NCBI RefSeq assembly: GCF_021379005.1
Contig: NZ_CP075171.1
Location: forward strand, 2,418,001-2,482,000
Source of the DNA: Leptodesmis sichuanensis A121
Lineage (GTDB): Bacteria > Cyanobacteriota > Cyanobacteriia > Leptolyngbyales > Leptolyngbyaceae
Direction of reading: 5' to 3'
DNA: 64,000 nucleotides
Position numbers and translations under genes: made by a program. The notes under the pieces are model-generated. The model made no database searches. It worked only from the letters and a program-made list of their open reading frames with translations, and had not been told where the DNA came from. Positions 1 through 8,986 of the stretch are shown here, piece by piece. How positions within the stretch are numbered: position 1 is the first letter of the stretch; every line of letters starts with the position of its first letter.

Positions 1-141
1 GATCGCTTAAAAGGCCAAGCCTCCCAACGCAGTTATTTGGGTAGCACGGGCCGGTTATGATGCTGTCTACGCAATCGGTGGAACGCTGGTCAGAACGGCA
101 TCGTGATCAACGGCACAGTTTGAAAAGCGCTCGCGCTGACC
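1..141. other. Window edge, no identified gene
   Basis: Frame 1 of the plus strand is open from the window edge to a TGA at 58-60 and could be the last 19 codons of a gene outside the window. Nothing in those codons is recognisable. The rest of the stretch lies downstream of the stop of the minus-strand gene that follows, and I see no clear terminator in it. Confidence 0.2.
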
Positions 142-1722
142 TCAGCGAACTGTGCAGGCTTTGCGATCGCGATCGGAACCCGGCTCCTGCCAGGAATAGG
201 CAAAATGACTCACAGACGTAATATTGGGAGCCAGATCCCGCAACACACTCATTTGGGCTTCCAGGGGGGGACGATTGCCGATCGATTGTTGCCAGATACC
301 CGCCAGTACAGGTTTCACCTCTGTTCCAGGAGGAGCCTTGCTGAGTACCTTCTGAATTTGCTGCATGATGCAACTGGTATTCCCACACACGCCATAAGCC
401 ATTGGATGCCATTCCGCAGAAGTGGGAAACCGATCCCACAATTGCAACCGCGAATCATAGCCCTGGCCCACCACGGCGTTACCCTCTGGGAAAAAGACTA
501 GCCCGATGGATGGACTCTGACTCCGCGCTGTATTCACAGCATGGTTGACAAAATCGATCACTCCTTGAGCGGCATGAGCAACGGCCAGTCGCCATAATTC
601 TGATTGCAAAAGCGTCGCCTGTTTAGCTGCTGGCAGTGTAGCAGGTAGGCTAGAGGTATCGACTCCCTGCCATTGGGGCATTTGGGCCTTAAGGCTATTT
701 GTTTGCTGCAGATCGTCCGCCTTTAAAGAACCTTGCTGGAGAAAGCGGCGCAATAGTTCTACCGCATTGATGGAACGTGCCCGTTGAAACAACGTCTGCT
801 GTGAGGCATCTCCATAAATCCATAAGTCCTGTACTCTAGTGGCCACTGAGGCGGCTCCATTACCCCGTGGGTAGCGAATGTAGTCGAACAATACGCCATC
901 CGGTTTCCGTTGTAATACCGCCCCAATCAGATCACTGTAGTCCTGGCGTACCTGGGGACTGTAGGGATCCACAAACGCCTCATCTGGATTTCTCAAACCC
1001 CAGTCTGTACTGAGGCCAGCGACGATGTTAGCCGTCAGACTCGTTTGTCCCCAACCATTGCGGGCCAGAGTTTGCTGGCGATCGTACCGTCGCGCATAGT
1101 TGGCACCAAAATTCATGCCAAATAGCCAGGAATAGACTTTTAAGCCCCGCTCACGACCTTTCCGAATGGCAAGCGCTAGCAGGTCAACGTTATCCGCACC
1201 GGAGCCTGCCAACATAGACAACCAGGGAGTTGGATTTTGATTGGCTGGGAGCATCACCCGACTGTTGTAAAACGTTTCCACGTAAACCTGGTTATAGCCC
1301 CGGTCAACAATGCGATCGAGCACACTTTCTAAAACACCCGGTCGGGTATCGCAGGGGTAGAGGCGAATCCAGATGGCTTGATTTTGAGGCCAGGTGGTGC
1401 GGCGGCAGCGTTGCAGGCGTTCTCCATGCTGGGCAATCATGGTGTTGTATTTCTTTTGAGCCTCCTGGTTCCCTTTCAGGGCCTCTTGCCGCATTTTTTC
1501 TTTCTGGGCGATCGCTTCAGGAAACTGCTGACAGTAAGAGGTGAAATCAGACTGAGCCGCGTAACTCGGTACAGATTGAAGTAGCCAAACCGGACTGGCC
1601 GCGGTAATGGTCAATAAGCTGCCCAGGATGGAGGAAAAAAAACTGGACAACCTGTGAGAGTTTTCGCAAGTAGAAGGGGATGTGGGAATTGGCTCAGAGT
1701 AAATAGGACTGTCGAAGGTCAT
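142..1722 (-). CDS. Exported GH10-like (COG1649/DUF4015-type) putative glycoside hydrolase
   Basis: 526 residues from an ATG at 1722. A hydrophobic stretch at about residues 28-52 followed by SYAAQ looks like a signal peptide, so the product is probably exported or anchored on the periplasmic side. From about residue 115 the sequence fits the TIM-barrel family annotated as family 10 glycosylhydrolase-like. It shows IWIRLYPCDTRPGVLES, a GYNQVYVETFYNSR strand, FVDPYSPQVRQDY and the conserved DGVLFDYIRYPRG motif, in which an Asp and an Arg line the presumed active site. Family members are thought to act on cell-wall or extracellular glycans, but the substrate here is unknown. A charged helical region (residues about 65-110) precedes the barrel. 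The gene stands alone on its strand, downstream of the sigma-factor gene. Confidence 0.75.
   Translation of the reverse strand: MTFDSPIYSEPIPTSPSTCENSHRLSSFFSSILGSLLTITAASPVWLLQSVPSYAAQSDFTSYCQQFPEAIAQKEKMRQEALKGNQEAQKKYNTMIAQHGERLQRCRRTTWPQNQAIWIRLYPCDTRPGVLESVLDRIVDRGYNQVYVETFYNSRVMLPANQNPTPWLSMLAGSGADNVDLLALAIRKGRERGLKVYSWLFGMNFGANYARRYDRQQTLARNGWGQTSLTANIVAGLSTDWGLRNPDEAFVDPYSPQVRQDYSDLIGAVLQRKPDGVLFDYIRYPRGNGAASVATRVQDLWIYGDASQQTLFQRARSINAVELLRRFLQQGSLKADDLQQTNSLKAQMPQWQGVDTSSLPATLPAAKQATLLQSELWRLAVAHAAQGVIDFVNHAVNTARSQSPSIGLVFFPEGNAVVGQGYDSRLQLWDRFPTSAEWHPMAYGVCGNTSCIMQQIQKVLSKAPPGTEVKPVLAGIWQQSIGNRPPLEAQMSVLRDLAPNITSVSHFAYSWQEPGSDRDRKACTVR
1508..1515. repeat. HIP1 palindrome GCGATCGC (one example of many)
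   Basis: The octamer GCGATCGC is strongly over-represented along the whole window; other instances include 7681-7688 and 9725-9732, with many more in coding regions. This is a known cyanobacterial hallmark (highly iterated palindrome). I did not count them. Confidence 0.9.
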
Positions 1723-1805
1723 TAGACAGAAGAATAAAAAGAGATGCTAGCTGCCCTAATAAACTAATGCAGGATCGAAAATTTGAAACAAAAATTTGAT
1801 CCTGT

Positions 1806-3023
1806 TTAGCCCAACCAGCCTCTTAAGCGTTCGGCAATCTGGGGCCGACGCAGTTTCCGCATGGCCTTACTTTGAATCTGTCTGACTCGTTCGCGGGAGA
1901 GATTAAATAATCCTCCAACCTCTTCCAGAGTGCAGGGTTTGTTGGAACTGAGGCCGTAGCGCAAGCTGATGATGTCCTTCTCCCGCTCGGTCAACACATC
2001 TCCTAGCACGTCCCAGATTTCCTGACGCAGCATGGTTTCACTCATTTGAGCTTCCGGCGAGCGGGTTTCTGCGTCTTCCAACAGATCCACTAATTCCGTA
2101 TCCTCGTCCTTTCCGATGCGGTAGTTCAGGGAGAGCGATCGTCGATGGAGTTGCTGCAGGGTTCTCAGTTGTTCGGGGGTCGTTTCTAACGCCTCTGCCA
2201 ATTCCAATTCTGTAGGGTTGCGATGCAGAGTCCGCTTGAGTTCCCGTTGCGCCGATTTCAGCTTATTCAGTTTCTCAACGATATGCACTGGGAGCCGAAT
2301 CGTTCGAGAATCATTGGAGATCGTGCGGGTAATCCCCTGCCGAATCCACCAGTAGGCATAGGTCGAAAACTTATAGCCTTTGTCTGGATCAAATTTCTCT
2401 GCGGCCCGGTTTAAACCTAGTGCTCCTTCTTGAATCAAGTCCAGGAACGGCACCCCCCGGTTTAAGTACCGTTTCGCAATGGAGACTACCAACCGCAGAT
2501 TTGAGCGAATCATTTTGCGCTTGGCTACCCGACTCCGGTGCAGTTGATGTTCTAACTGCCGCTCGGTCATACCAGTGGCAGCAGCCAACTCGGCTTTGCT
2601 AGGTAGATGTCCCAAGTCTTGAGCGAGCTGCGATCGTAATTCCTCTATCTCATAGAGGTAGCGGATGCGCCGTGCCAGTTCTAATTCCTCATCTGGCCTC
2701 AGCAGTGGGTAACGAGCCATTTCTTTAAAGAAGGCACCCACGGAATCGTCCGCCAGAGTTTTGCTATACCCGGAGGGCCGTTCATCCGAGAGAGAGTCTC
2801 CTTCTACCTTGACCGCTACCAGTTCATCATCCGAAGGCTCTCCTCCAAGTTCTAGAGCATCCGTAAAACCCAGAACCGCTGAGCCAAGAGCGGTATCTGC
2901 CAAGTCCCCTTCTGCGAGTTGCTCCAGTGATTCGATCAATTCAGCATCTGATAGGGGTTCCAACTCCACTAGCTCAAGGGGGCTTGTATTGTGATTTTGG
3001 GGATGAGACATTTCCTGGTACAT
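1806..3023 (-). CDS. sigC: Group 2 RNA polymerase sigma factor, SigC type
   Basis: Sigma-70 family initiation factor. Region 1.2 is at DDSVGAFFKEMARYPLLR and region 2 contains RKMIRSNLRLVVSIAKRYLNRG, FLDLIQEGALGL and the -10-recognition segment YKFSTYAYWWIRQGITR. Region 3 is RTIRLPVHIVEKLNKLK, and region 4 has TLEEVGGLFNLSRERVRQIQSKAMRKLR. An acidic N-terminal extension of about 100 residues and a total of about 405 residues fit cyanobacterial SigC better than the shorter SigB/D/E. The frame is open 40 codons further upstream. I prefer the ATG at 3023, or the nearby ATG at 3011 (401 residues), because the extra N-terminal residues look non-coding. SigC-type factors are known from nitrogen-, stationary-phase- and heat-related expression; that role here is inferred from the family only. 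Confidence 0.88.
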   Translation of the reverse strand: MYQEMSHPQNHNTSPLELVELEPLSDAELIESLEQLAEGDLADTALGSAVLGFTDALELGGEPSDDELVAVKVEGDSLSDERPSGYSKTLADDSVGAFFKEMARYPLLRPDEELELARRIRYLYEIEELRSQLAQDLGHLPSKAELAAATGMTERQLEHQLHRSRVAKRKMIRSNLRLVVSIAKRYLNRGVPFLDLIQEGALGLNRAAEKFDPDKGYKFSTYAYWWIRQGITRTISNDSRTIRLPVHIVEKLNKLKSAQRELKRTLHRNPTELELAEALETTPEQLRTLQQLHRRSLSLNYRIGKDEDTELVDLLEDAETRSPEAQMSETMLRQEIWDVLGDVLTEREKDIISLRYGLSSNKPCTLEEVGGLFNLSRERVRQIQSKAMRKLRRPQIAERLRGWLG

Positions 3024-3671
3024 AGCTTTATCAAAATATGAGGACAGCAAACCATTCGCCCTGTTATCAAAACAATTCATCCAATTACTGATGTGAGCCA
3101 GGTATCTGCCTATATTAACGAGATGGGCTGCGAAACACCTCAAACCAATGACAGAAACTGACTGAAGCCAACAAGCACTCCTCTGTACCCCTCAAAGTAC
3201 AAAAAACTTCTTATTTAGTTAAACTATCGGAACTTTGTCCATAGATTGTTCATATCGCTACAAACGGTGGTTATCGCCAAGATTTCAGAGTAAATTTAGA
3301 TTTGCCTCTACTGAGGGGCATTGCAAGTCTGTTCATGACTAGAAAATCAGATGGGCTGATTGGTTTGTCTGTGTGTGTTGATCCCTATATGAAGATTCGG
3401 CTCACCCCAGAGACAGTCAATATTTAGCGGTGCTATCTTTAATTTAGTTTGGGAATACTTAGCATAGACGTTAGTGTCCTGCTGTAGGTTTCAATAGGTA
3501 AACGGGTGTTGCCCATCTTGACTATTTGAAACAGAGGACGCATACTGCCAAAGGTTAAGCTTCTGTGCAGTCACGTCTTTCATTCTCCATGGGTTTAGTC
3601 ATTTAACTCCTTCACAAGTCACTTAAACTCGTTCACCATATTCAGCACTCCCTTACCCCTACTGATTCATC
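3024..3671. other. 648-bp intergenic region upstream of sigC
   Basis: The divergent region between sigC (minus) and a small plus-strand ORF must carry the sigC promoter. It is AT-rich compared with its neighbours. The only simple structure I noticed is a GTAC...GTAC palindrome near 3187-3202. I see no tRNA, no convincing riboswitch and no NtcA box (GTA-N8-TAC). Confidence 0.3.
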
Positions 3672-3899
3672 ATGAAGACCCAACCAGAACATCTGCAATT
3701 CCCGGTCGGTAGCCGTCAACTGATGCACTCCATCAACTCAGGCTCGGCACAGCAGGAGGGAAGAGTCGGTGTTTTGACTTCTAACTTATCTGAGATTGTG
3801 ACAGGGTTACGGGAGTCTTTACCTGCCGATCTCAGTCCAAACAAAAGAGCGGTGGTTAATCGATTGATTACGCTGTGGGCTGAAGGGGCATTAAGCTAA
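3672..3899 (+). CDS. Small hypothetical protein (75 aa)
   Basis: 75 residues from an ATG at 3672, soluble, with no transmembrane segment or cysteine. The C-terminal half (SNLSEIVTGLRESLPADLSPNKRAVVNRLITLWAEG) is predicted to be amphipathic helices. The codon use resembles neighbouring genes, which supports a real gene. I do not recognise the family. An 8-bp inverted repeat lies 50 bases after its stop. Confidence 0.45.
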   Translation: MKTQPEHLQFPVGSRQLMHSINSGSAQQEGRVGVLTSNLSEIVTGLRESLPADLSPNKRAVVNRLITLWAEGALS

Positions 3900-3948
3900 C
3901 GCTTTTCCAGTTACCAAAGACGAAGGTTTAAAAATCTTAAGTTCCAGG

Positions 3949-3970
3949 GTAGGTTGGGTTTTCAACCTAC
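3949..3970 (+). terminator. Hairpin after the 75-aa ORF, possible terminator
   Basis: GTAGGTTG (3949-3956) pairs perfectly with CAACCTAC (3963-3970) across a 6-base loop containing four Ts. There is no strong T-run directly after the stem, so termination is uncertain. Confidence 0.35.
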
Positions 3971-4044
3971 TCATTGGTGTCGTTAAGAATTTTGCAGGGA
4001 GAATCGTTTAAGCTAGGGCAAAAGGCGACAATATTAAAGTTAAA

Positions 4045-4103
4045 CCAAGTCCAGCTAGAGAACGGTCGTTTTCCGATCAGAGAAACTCCGGTTCTGGACT
4101 TGG
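4045..4103 (+). other. Long imperfect hairpin in the intergenic region, candidate structured RNA
   Basis: CCAAGTCCAG (4045-4054) is the exact reverse complement of CTGGACTTGG (4094-4103). Inside it, AGAACGG can pair with CCGGTTCT with one bulged G if the outer stem shortens to 8 bp. The hairpin lies in a 406-bp gap (3900-4305) between the 75-aa ORF and the pentapeptide-repeat gene. No T-run follows. It could be part of a 5' leader, a small RNA or an operator. Confidence 0.35.
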
Positions 4104-4305
4104 ACAAGGTTTAGTCGCTGACAACTGGTAGTCCTTTACATATTTTTTCTCTAGAATGGATTCACCTTTGCCAGTGACTGCTGAGTCTGGGCGCGATCGT
4201 CTGCTTTACAAAAATTCGCCTGGTTCCCTACATATTTTTGGTGTGATTTCAGGACAATTCTGAATTGGATGTGATTCTAGTGTTGTTCCCCATCGTGGCA
4301 AACCT

Positions 4306-5034
4306 ATGGACTCTGGCTCCATCCTATCTGTGCCTCCCTCTCAAATGACGAGCGACCCGTCTCTGCAAAAACTTCAAGCGCTAATTCAATTAGTCACAGA
4401 ATCTCAGACTGACGACTTTTTTGAACTTGCAAAACTGGCTGGCTTGAGGCCCAAAGAAGATTTTTCGGGAGCCGATTTGAAGTGGGTGGACTTGCGATCG
4501 GCCCAACTTGCCAAAGCTAATTTCATTAACACCAATCTTTCTGGGGCCAACCTGACCAATGCCAACTTAGAAGAAGCCAGGATGATTGGTGCTCAACTTA
4601 TGTCAGCCACACTGACAGGAGCAAATCTGGACTATGCCAAATTGGTCAATAGCAATTTGCTGGGAGCAAATCTGATTGGGGCTTCACTCAGTAGTGCTGA
4701 CCTGACCCGTGCCAATTTGACTCAGGCTGATCTGAGCCATGTAGATTTAGGGCGGGCAAACCTGACCGCAGCGATATTGGAACGGGCAAATTTAGGGGAA
4801 GCGAACCTCAGCCATGCCAACTTGCAACGGGCTGATCTGTCCAGGGCTGACCTGAGCGGTGCCAGCTTCTATGGTGCAGATTTAAGTAACTGTGATTTGC
4901 GCTGGGCTAACTTAAGTGCAACGAATCTGGTAGGTGCGACCCTCACAAGAGCCGTATTTGCAGAAAATCCTGGGATCTCCAAAGAAGAGGCTTTAGCGCT
5001 TCAGCGAAGAGGGGCAATCTTTTACGTGTATTAA
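4306..5034 (+). CDS. Pentapeptide-repeat protein
   Basis: 242 residues. After about 55 non-repeat residues (MTSDPSLQKLQALIQLVTESQTDDF...), residues about 60-225 are tandem A(D/N)LXX pentapeptides, for example LSGANLTNANLEEARMIGA, SADLTRANLTQADLSHVDL and LQRADLSRADLSGASFYGA. Such repeats form a right-handed quadrilateral beta-helix. No signal peptide or membrane segment is evident, so a cytosolic location is likely. Cyanobacteria encode many of these proteins and most have no assigned function. The C-terminal tail (EEALALQRRGAIFYVY) is shared by many cyanobacterial members. The gene is convergent with the downstream histidine kinase; the two stop ends overlap by 4 bases. Confidence 0.88.
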   Translation: MDSGSILSVPPSQMTSDPSLQKLQALIQLVTESQTDDFFELAKLAGLRPKEDFSGADLKWVDLRSAQLAKANFINTNLSGANLTNANLEEARMIGAQLMSATLTGANLDYAKLVNSNLLGANLIGASLSSADLTRANLTQADLSHVDLGRANLTAAILERANLGEANLSHANLQRADLSRADLSGASFYGADLSNCDLRWANLSATNLVGATLTRAVFAENPGISKEEALALQRRGAIFYVY

Positions 5035-7730
5035 GGGCGATCGAGTGGTAAGCGGGAGAGTGGGAGGGTAAACCAAAACTGGGAACCGCGTCCAGGCTGA
5101 CTATGAACGCCTATTTTTCCACCATGAGCGCTAATAATTTGTTGACAGCGGTGAAGTCCCAAGCCAATTCCTGTTAAATGCCGATTATCCAATCCGCGTA
5201 CATACAGTTGAAACAGGCGATCGCATTGATCGGGCTGCAGCCCTTCTCCATCATCCTCAACAGTGCAGTAAAGAAAGGGTGTGTTGCGCCTGTTACAGCG
5301 GTGATTGGTATCCTGGGCAGACTTGATCTCAATTGCATTCAGGATCACGGTGCGTCCAGGCGGATTGTGTTGCATCGCGTTCAATAATAACTGCTCGAAT
5401 ACCTGTTGAAGTTTGGTGGGATCGACCGTTACAGGGGGCAAAGCAGTGGAAATCTGGTTGATCACAGTGGAGCAATTTTTAGTCAGTTTGCCGGCCAGCG
5501 CCGCCAGCGCATTTTCTACTAGATGATGCAGATATACAGGTTGATAGCTACAGGGAAGAGGAGGTTTCGTATCTGTGTGGTTTTCCATGAGGGAATTGAG
5601 TAAAGTCAGTTGACGATCGCTGCTTTCAATCATTCGATCCAGCATTGATCGCGGCATGGATATCATTTCATCTCCCTTATCCCGTAGGTGATTGAGTACC
5701 ATCAACATCCCCTGGACAGGAGTACGCAGATCATGGGTCACAGCATGGAGTAGGACATCTTTCACCTGGTTGAGATTTTGTAGCTCCTGCATTCGCTGCT
5801 GCAGTTCCAGGGTACGTTCTTCTACCTGGCACTCCAAATTGGTCGCCATTGCTCTCAACTGCTGATACAGTTGTCCCTGTTGAATGGCAATTTCCACTTG
5901 CGTGCCTAACCGCTTCAACAATTCCACCTCAAAGGGTTGCCATCGTCGAGGTGCTGAGCATTGATTGACAATTAAGACTCCAAAGAGATCGCCATTCAGC
6001 AGGATTGGTACGCCCATTCCTGCCTTGACCTGACAGCGTTGATAGTGCTCCTGAAGCAATGGAGTTTGGGCGATCTCGCGAATGTCATTCACGGCCAACA
6101 CCGCATCGGATGTAAATAATTCCCGAATAATGGTTGCCGATCGGCCATCCACTTCCCAGCCCAACATCGATTTCCACTGGGGATCTACTGATTCTGCGAT
6201 TGTCCGACATCCACCCTCCGGATCCAGGTAGGCCACAAATACCCGATCGGCTTTTAAGAACTGGCGTACCTCCGCAACAGTGGTCTGCAAGATTTCTTCC
6301 AGATTGAGAGAACTGCGAATCCGTAATGCAATTTCAGCCATCAGGCGATCGCGATTCGCCGCCAGTTGCAGTTGAGCTTCAGCTTGTTTCCGTTCTGTAA
6401 TGTCGTAAGCGGTAGCCAGGGCAGCGGGTTGTCCATTCAAGCAAGCTGTGCCTCCCGTGACATCCACCCAGCGTTCTTCGCCATTTTTCGTCACAATCTT
6501 GATTTCATAGCGGCGAGGAACTGACTCCCCGCGCTGCCGTGCTAATCCCCGTTGTCGCACCAGATCACGGTAATCGGGATGAGCCAGTTCCCAAAAAGGC
6601 ATTTGCAGTAATTCTTCATAAGAGTAGCCAGTAATCTGCTCCGTTGCTGGATTCACGTAACGGAGGTGATTGCCCTGATAAATTAAAAAAGCACAGGAAG
6701 CTGTTTCGGCAACGACTCTGAAGCGGGCTTCACTCTGTTGCAAGGCAGTTTCGGCTTGTTTGCGTTCCGTAATGTCTTCAAAAATGAGTCCCACACATTG
6801 ATTGGGAAGGGGAAAGGCTTTACTGGTACAAATGCGAGTAGGATTAGACCGATCGCCAAACCACATTTCCCCTAAATCTCGTACCTGTCCTGACCGAATC
6901 ACCTCTGCATATAACTTGGGAAAAGCGGTGTCTAGCAGCTCAGGAAAAATGGTTGCCATATTCTGGCCGATGAAAGCCTGCCGTTCTACGGTTACTTGTA
7001 AGATGTCACAGGCCGCAGGGTTACATTCAATCAGCCTGAAACTGGTGAGATCATCCAGATCCTGCAACTGCCAGACGAGGATCCCAAGTTGCATCCGTTG
7101 GACAATATCTCCGTACAGGGTGACGCTTTCCTGAGCCTGCTTGAGTTGGGTAATGTCTTCGGCCACCGCGATCGTGTATTTCGGATCGCCATTGGAGTAA
7201 CGCACCAGGGAATTGGTCAAGCGCACCCAGCGTAGTTCTCCATCCTTGCGAATGTGGCGCTTGTCAATTTGATACGAGTCACGATTTCCAGCAATCATTT
7301 CACTAAACAGTTCGGTATCCACCGCCAAATCATCCGGATGGGTAAATTCGGCAAACCTCATCTGAGCAAGCTCTTCACGGGTGTAACCCAGCATGGTCTG
7401 GAGTGCCGGATTACTTTCAACGATCGTGCCGTCTAAACTATCCAGCCCAATGCCGATCGCGGCTCCAGCAAAAATGTGTCGAAACTTTTCCTCATCCAAT
7501 TTGTATTTCAGGATGAAGGTATGCAAGAGCCAGACTGCTACGGCTAGACTTCCCAGCACAAGGGCCAGAAGCAAGGTTGGCAACAACCAGCGATCGTAAG
7601 GGGAATGAGTTAGATGGGAGTGCGTGATCAGGTAAGCAGTGGCAGCACTGGAAATGATTGCAGAACCACCACAGACACTGGCGATCGCACCCAAAGTTAA
7701 CCAGGATTGAGCTGTTAATTGAAGCTTCAT
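5031..7730 (-). CDS. Membrane-anchored multi-PAS/GAF sensor histidine kinase
   Basis: About 899 residues from the ATG at 7730; the frame stays open to 7823 but that start would be TTG. Two N-terminal membrane helices (about residues 10-32 and 46-70) are followed by three PAS/PAC modules (about 82-200, 207-325 and 333-450), a GAF domain (about 465-630) and a coiled-coil linker. The HisKA box is LHAVTHDLRTPVQGM, with the phospho-accepting His near residue 665. The HATPase_c domain has an N box (LLLNAMQHNPPG), a G1 box (VEDDGEGL) and a G2 box (TGIGLGLHRCQ). It should autophosphorylate and pass phosphate to a response regulator. No regulator gene is adjacent, so it is an orphan kinase and its signal is unknown. 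The GAF domain has no obvious chromophore Cys-His motif. Confidence 0.88.
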   Translation of the reverse strand: MKLQLTAQSWLTLGAIASVCGGSAIISSAATAYLITHSHLTHSPYDRWLLPTLLLALVLGSLAVAVWLLHTFILKYKLDEEKFRHIFAGAAIGIGLDSLDGTIVESNPALQTMLGYTREELAQMRFAEFTHPDDLAVDTELFSEMIAGNRDSYQIDKRHIRKDGELRWVRLTNSLVRYSNGDPKYTIAVAEDITQLKQAQESVTLYGDIVQRMQLGILVWQLQDLDDLTSFRLIECNPAACDILQVTVERQAFIGQNMATIFPELLDTAFPKLYAEVIRSGQVRDLGEMWFGDRSNPTRICTSKAFPLPNQCVGLIFEDITERKQAETALQQSEARFRVVAETASCAFLIYQGNHLRYVNPATEQITGYSYEELLQMPFWELAHPDYRDLVRQRGLARQRGESVPRRYEIKIVTKNGEERWVDVTGGTACLNGQPAALATAYDITERKQAEAQLQLAANRDRLMAEIALRIRSSLNLEEILQTTVAEVRQFLKADRVFVAYLDPEGGCRTIAESVDPQWKSMLGWEVDGRSATIIRELFTSDAVLAVNDIREIAQTPLLQEHYQRCQVKAGMGVPILLNGDLFGVLIVNQCSAPRRWQPFEVELLKRLGTQVEIAIQQGQLYQQLRAMATNLECQVEERTLELQQRMQELQNLNQVKDVLLHAVTHDLRTPVQGMLMVLNHLRDKGDEMISMPRSMLDRMIESSDRQLTLLNSLMENHTDTKPPLPCSYQPVYLHHLVENALAALAGKLTKNCSTVINQISTALPPVTVDPTKLQQVFEQLLLNAMQHNPPGRTVILNAIEIKSAQDTNHRCNRRNTPFLYCTVEDDGEGLQPDQCDRLFQLYVRGLDNRHLTGIGLGLHRCQQIISAHGGKIGVHSQPGRGSQFWFTLPLSRLPLDRP

Positions 7731-7832
7731 ATCACTAGAGTGACGGTTTACTATCCAATGTGCTTCACCCACCTGGATGAGTGATGGAGATTGCTTTTGA
7801 ATCACCCATTTGAGGGATTGCAAGAGATTTTG

Positions 7833-7860
7833 GATTTGCGATTTGCGATTTGCGATTTGG
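7833..7860. repeat. Heptamer tandem repeat (GATTTGC x3 + GATTTGG)
   Basis: Four consecutive 7-bp units in the intergenic region between the histidine kinase and the exported hypothetical protein. Arrays of this type (short tandemly repeated repetitive sequences) are common in cyanobacteria; heptamers also occur near 24402, 49327, 49842, 61570 and 63443. Confidence 0.8.
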
Positions 7861-8042
7861 CAACGGTGGATAGTTCATAGTGGCAGTGAATTTTGGATTG
7901 TAAAGGAATCAAGAACCTGAGGAATCAGGGGAACTCTAGGAAGCAGATCAAACTCCTCTTGTTTAGGTTGGGTGCGACCTTCGACTCTTTTGCAAATACT
8001 TCCAGGAGGCAAACCTTGGTTCTTAATTCATCTGTCTTTTCC

Positions 8043-8894
8043 ATGTTCAACAACAGCACTTTAGCCGTTACCAGTCTGGCATTGATGACCGCGATCGCGG
8101 CTCCCTTACAGGCTGCAACCGTCCGATCTGAGGCCATTCGTTCAGATTCATTGGTCACTATGGGAACAGAGTACTCCAGCTCGGCCAATCATTTCAGGGG
8201 CACCAGTTCGTCAAAGTGGTTGATGGCTGATAAGGATGATAAGGATGACAAAAAACGGCACAAACGCGATCGGGACGATTGGGAATATCGCAGCAACCGG
8301 GTTGACTTGAATCGGGCGAAGAATCTGGCTCGTCAAGCGGCAGAAGCAGCCAATGGGGGAATTCGGGTCTACCGGGCAGAAGCCTCGATGCATGGGCCTG
8401 CTCAAGACTGTCCCTATGTGGATAATGGTGACTCCTGGACGTTTACCTTTTTGGGAGGGCGACCTGGCTCCAGTGTGATGACGACTGAAAGTGTGGTGAC
8501 GGTTTACAAAGATAGTCCCAGAGTCGTTGTGGCTTACAATGGGGCAATTCGGCGGGTGCAACAAACCCGAATTTCCAGTTTTACCACCAACCAACGCACC
8601 GTGTTAGTGGATTTGCTGCGTGGCAACTGTGGCTGCAATCACTTGTTGACCAATGCGGTTCGCACTCAAATTATCAGTCAGGCAAGATCGTTCCCTCCTG
8701 GTATTGAAAAGCGGTTGCTCAAGGGCAAAGGCTTACCTCCCGGGATTGCTAAAAAATGGGTGTACTTACCCAAAAAAGTGAACACCTATATCAATCTGCC
8801 CACCTATTATGATTTGGTGGTGATTGGTTCCAATCTGGTGCTTTTAGATCAAACGAATGAAGTGGTGGTCGATTTGATTGCCAATGCTCTGTAG
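8043..8894 (+). CDS. Exported hypothetical protein with a basic/acidic linker
   Basis: 283 residues from the ATG at 8043; the frame is open upstream to 7893 but this start gives a clear signal peptide (STLAVTSLALMTAIAAPLQAATVRSE, cleavage near LQAAT). After the signal comes a highly charged stretch (DKDDKDDKKRHKRDRDDW), then a folded domain with NLARQAAEAANGG, YRAEASMHGPA and VYKDSPRVVVAYNG. The pair CGC (residues GNCGCNH) and an earlier Cys in QDCPY could form a disulfide. I do not recognise a named family. Location is probably periplasmic or extracellular. The gene sits alone between two oppositely regulated units. Confidence 0.6.
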   Translation: MFNNSTLAVTSLALMTAIAAPLQAATVRSEAIRSDSLVTMGTEYSSSANHFRGTSSSKWLMADKDDKDDKKRHKRDRDDWEYRSNRVDLNRAKNLARQAAEAANGGIRVYRAEASMHGPAQDCPYVDNGDSWTFTFLGGRPGSSVMTTESVVTVYKDSPRVVVAYNGAIRRVQQTRISSFTTNQRTVLVDLLRGNCGCNHLLTNAVRTQIISQARSFPPGIEKRLLKGKGLPPGIAKKWVYLPKKVNTYINLPTYYDLVVIGSNLVLLDQTNEVVVDLIANAL

Positions 8895-8986
8895 GAGCCA
8901 GATTGCAAACTGTTATCCATCTTTAAAGAGACAGGATGTCACACAGTATAGTGGAGGCATCCCTGTCCGGGTGGAGAGTTTGACCG

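Noticed and set aside
3187-3202. GTAC...GTAC palindrome as an NtcA site upstream of sigC
   Set aside because: The spacing between GTA and TAC is 10, not the required 8, and no -10 element is placed suitably.
7833-7860. Possible CRISPR-like repeats
   Set aside because: The units are contiguous heptamers without spacers; no array with regular spacers was seen anywhere in the window.
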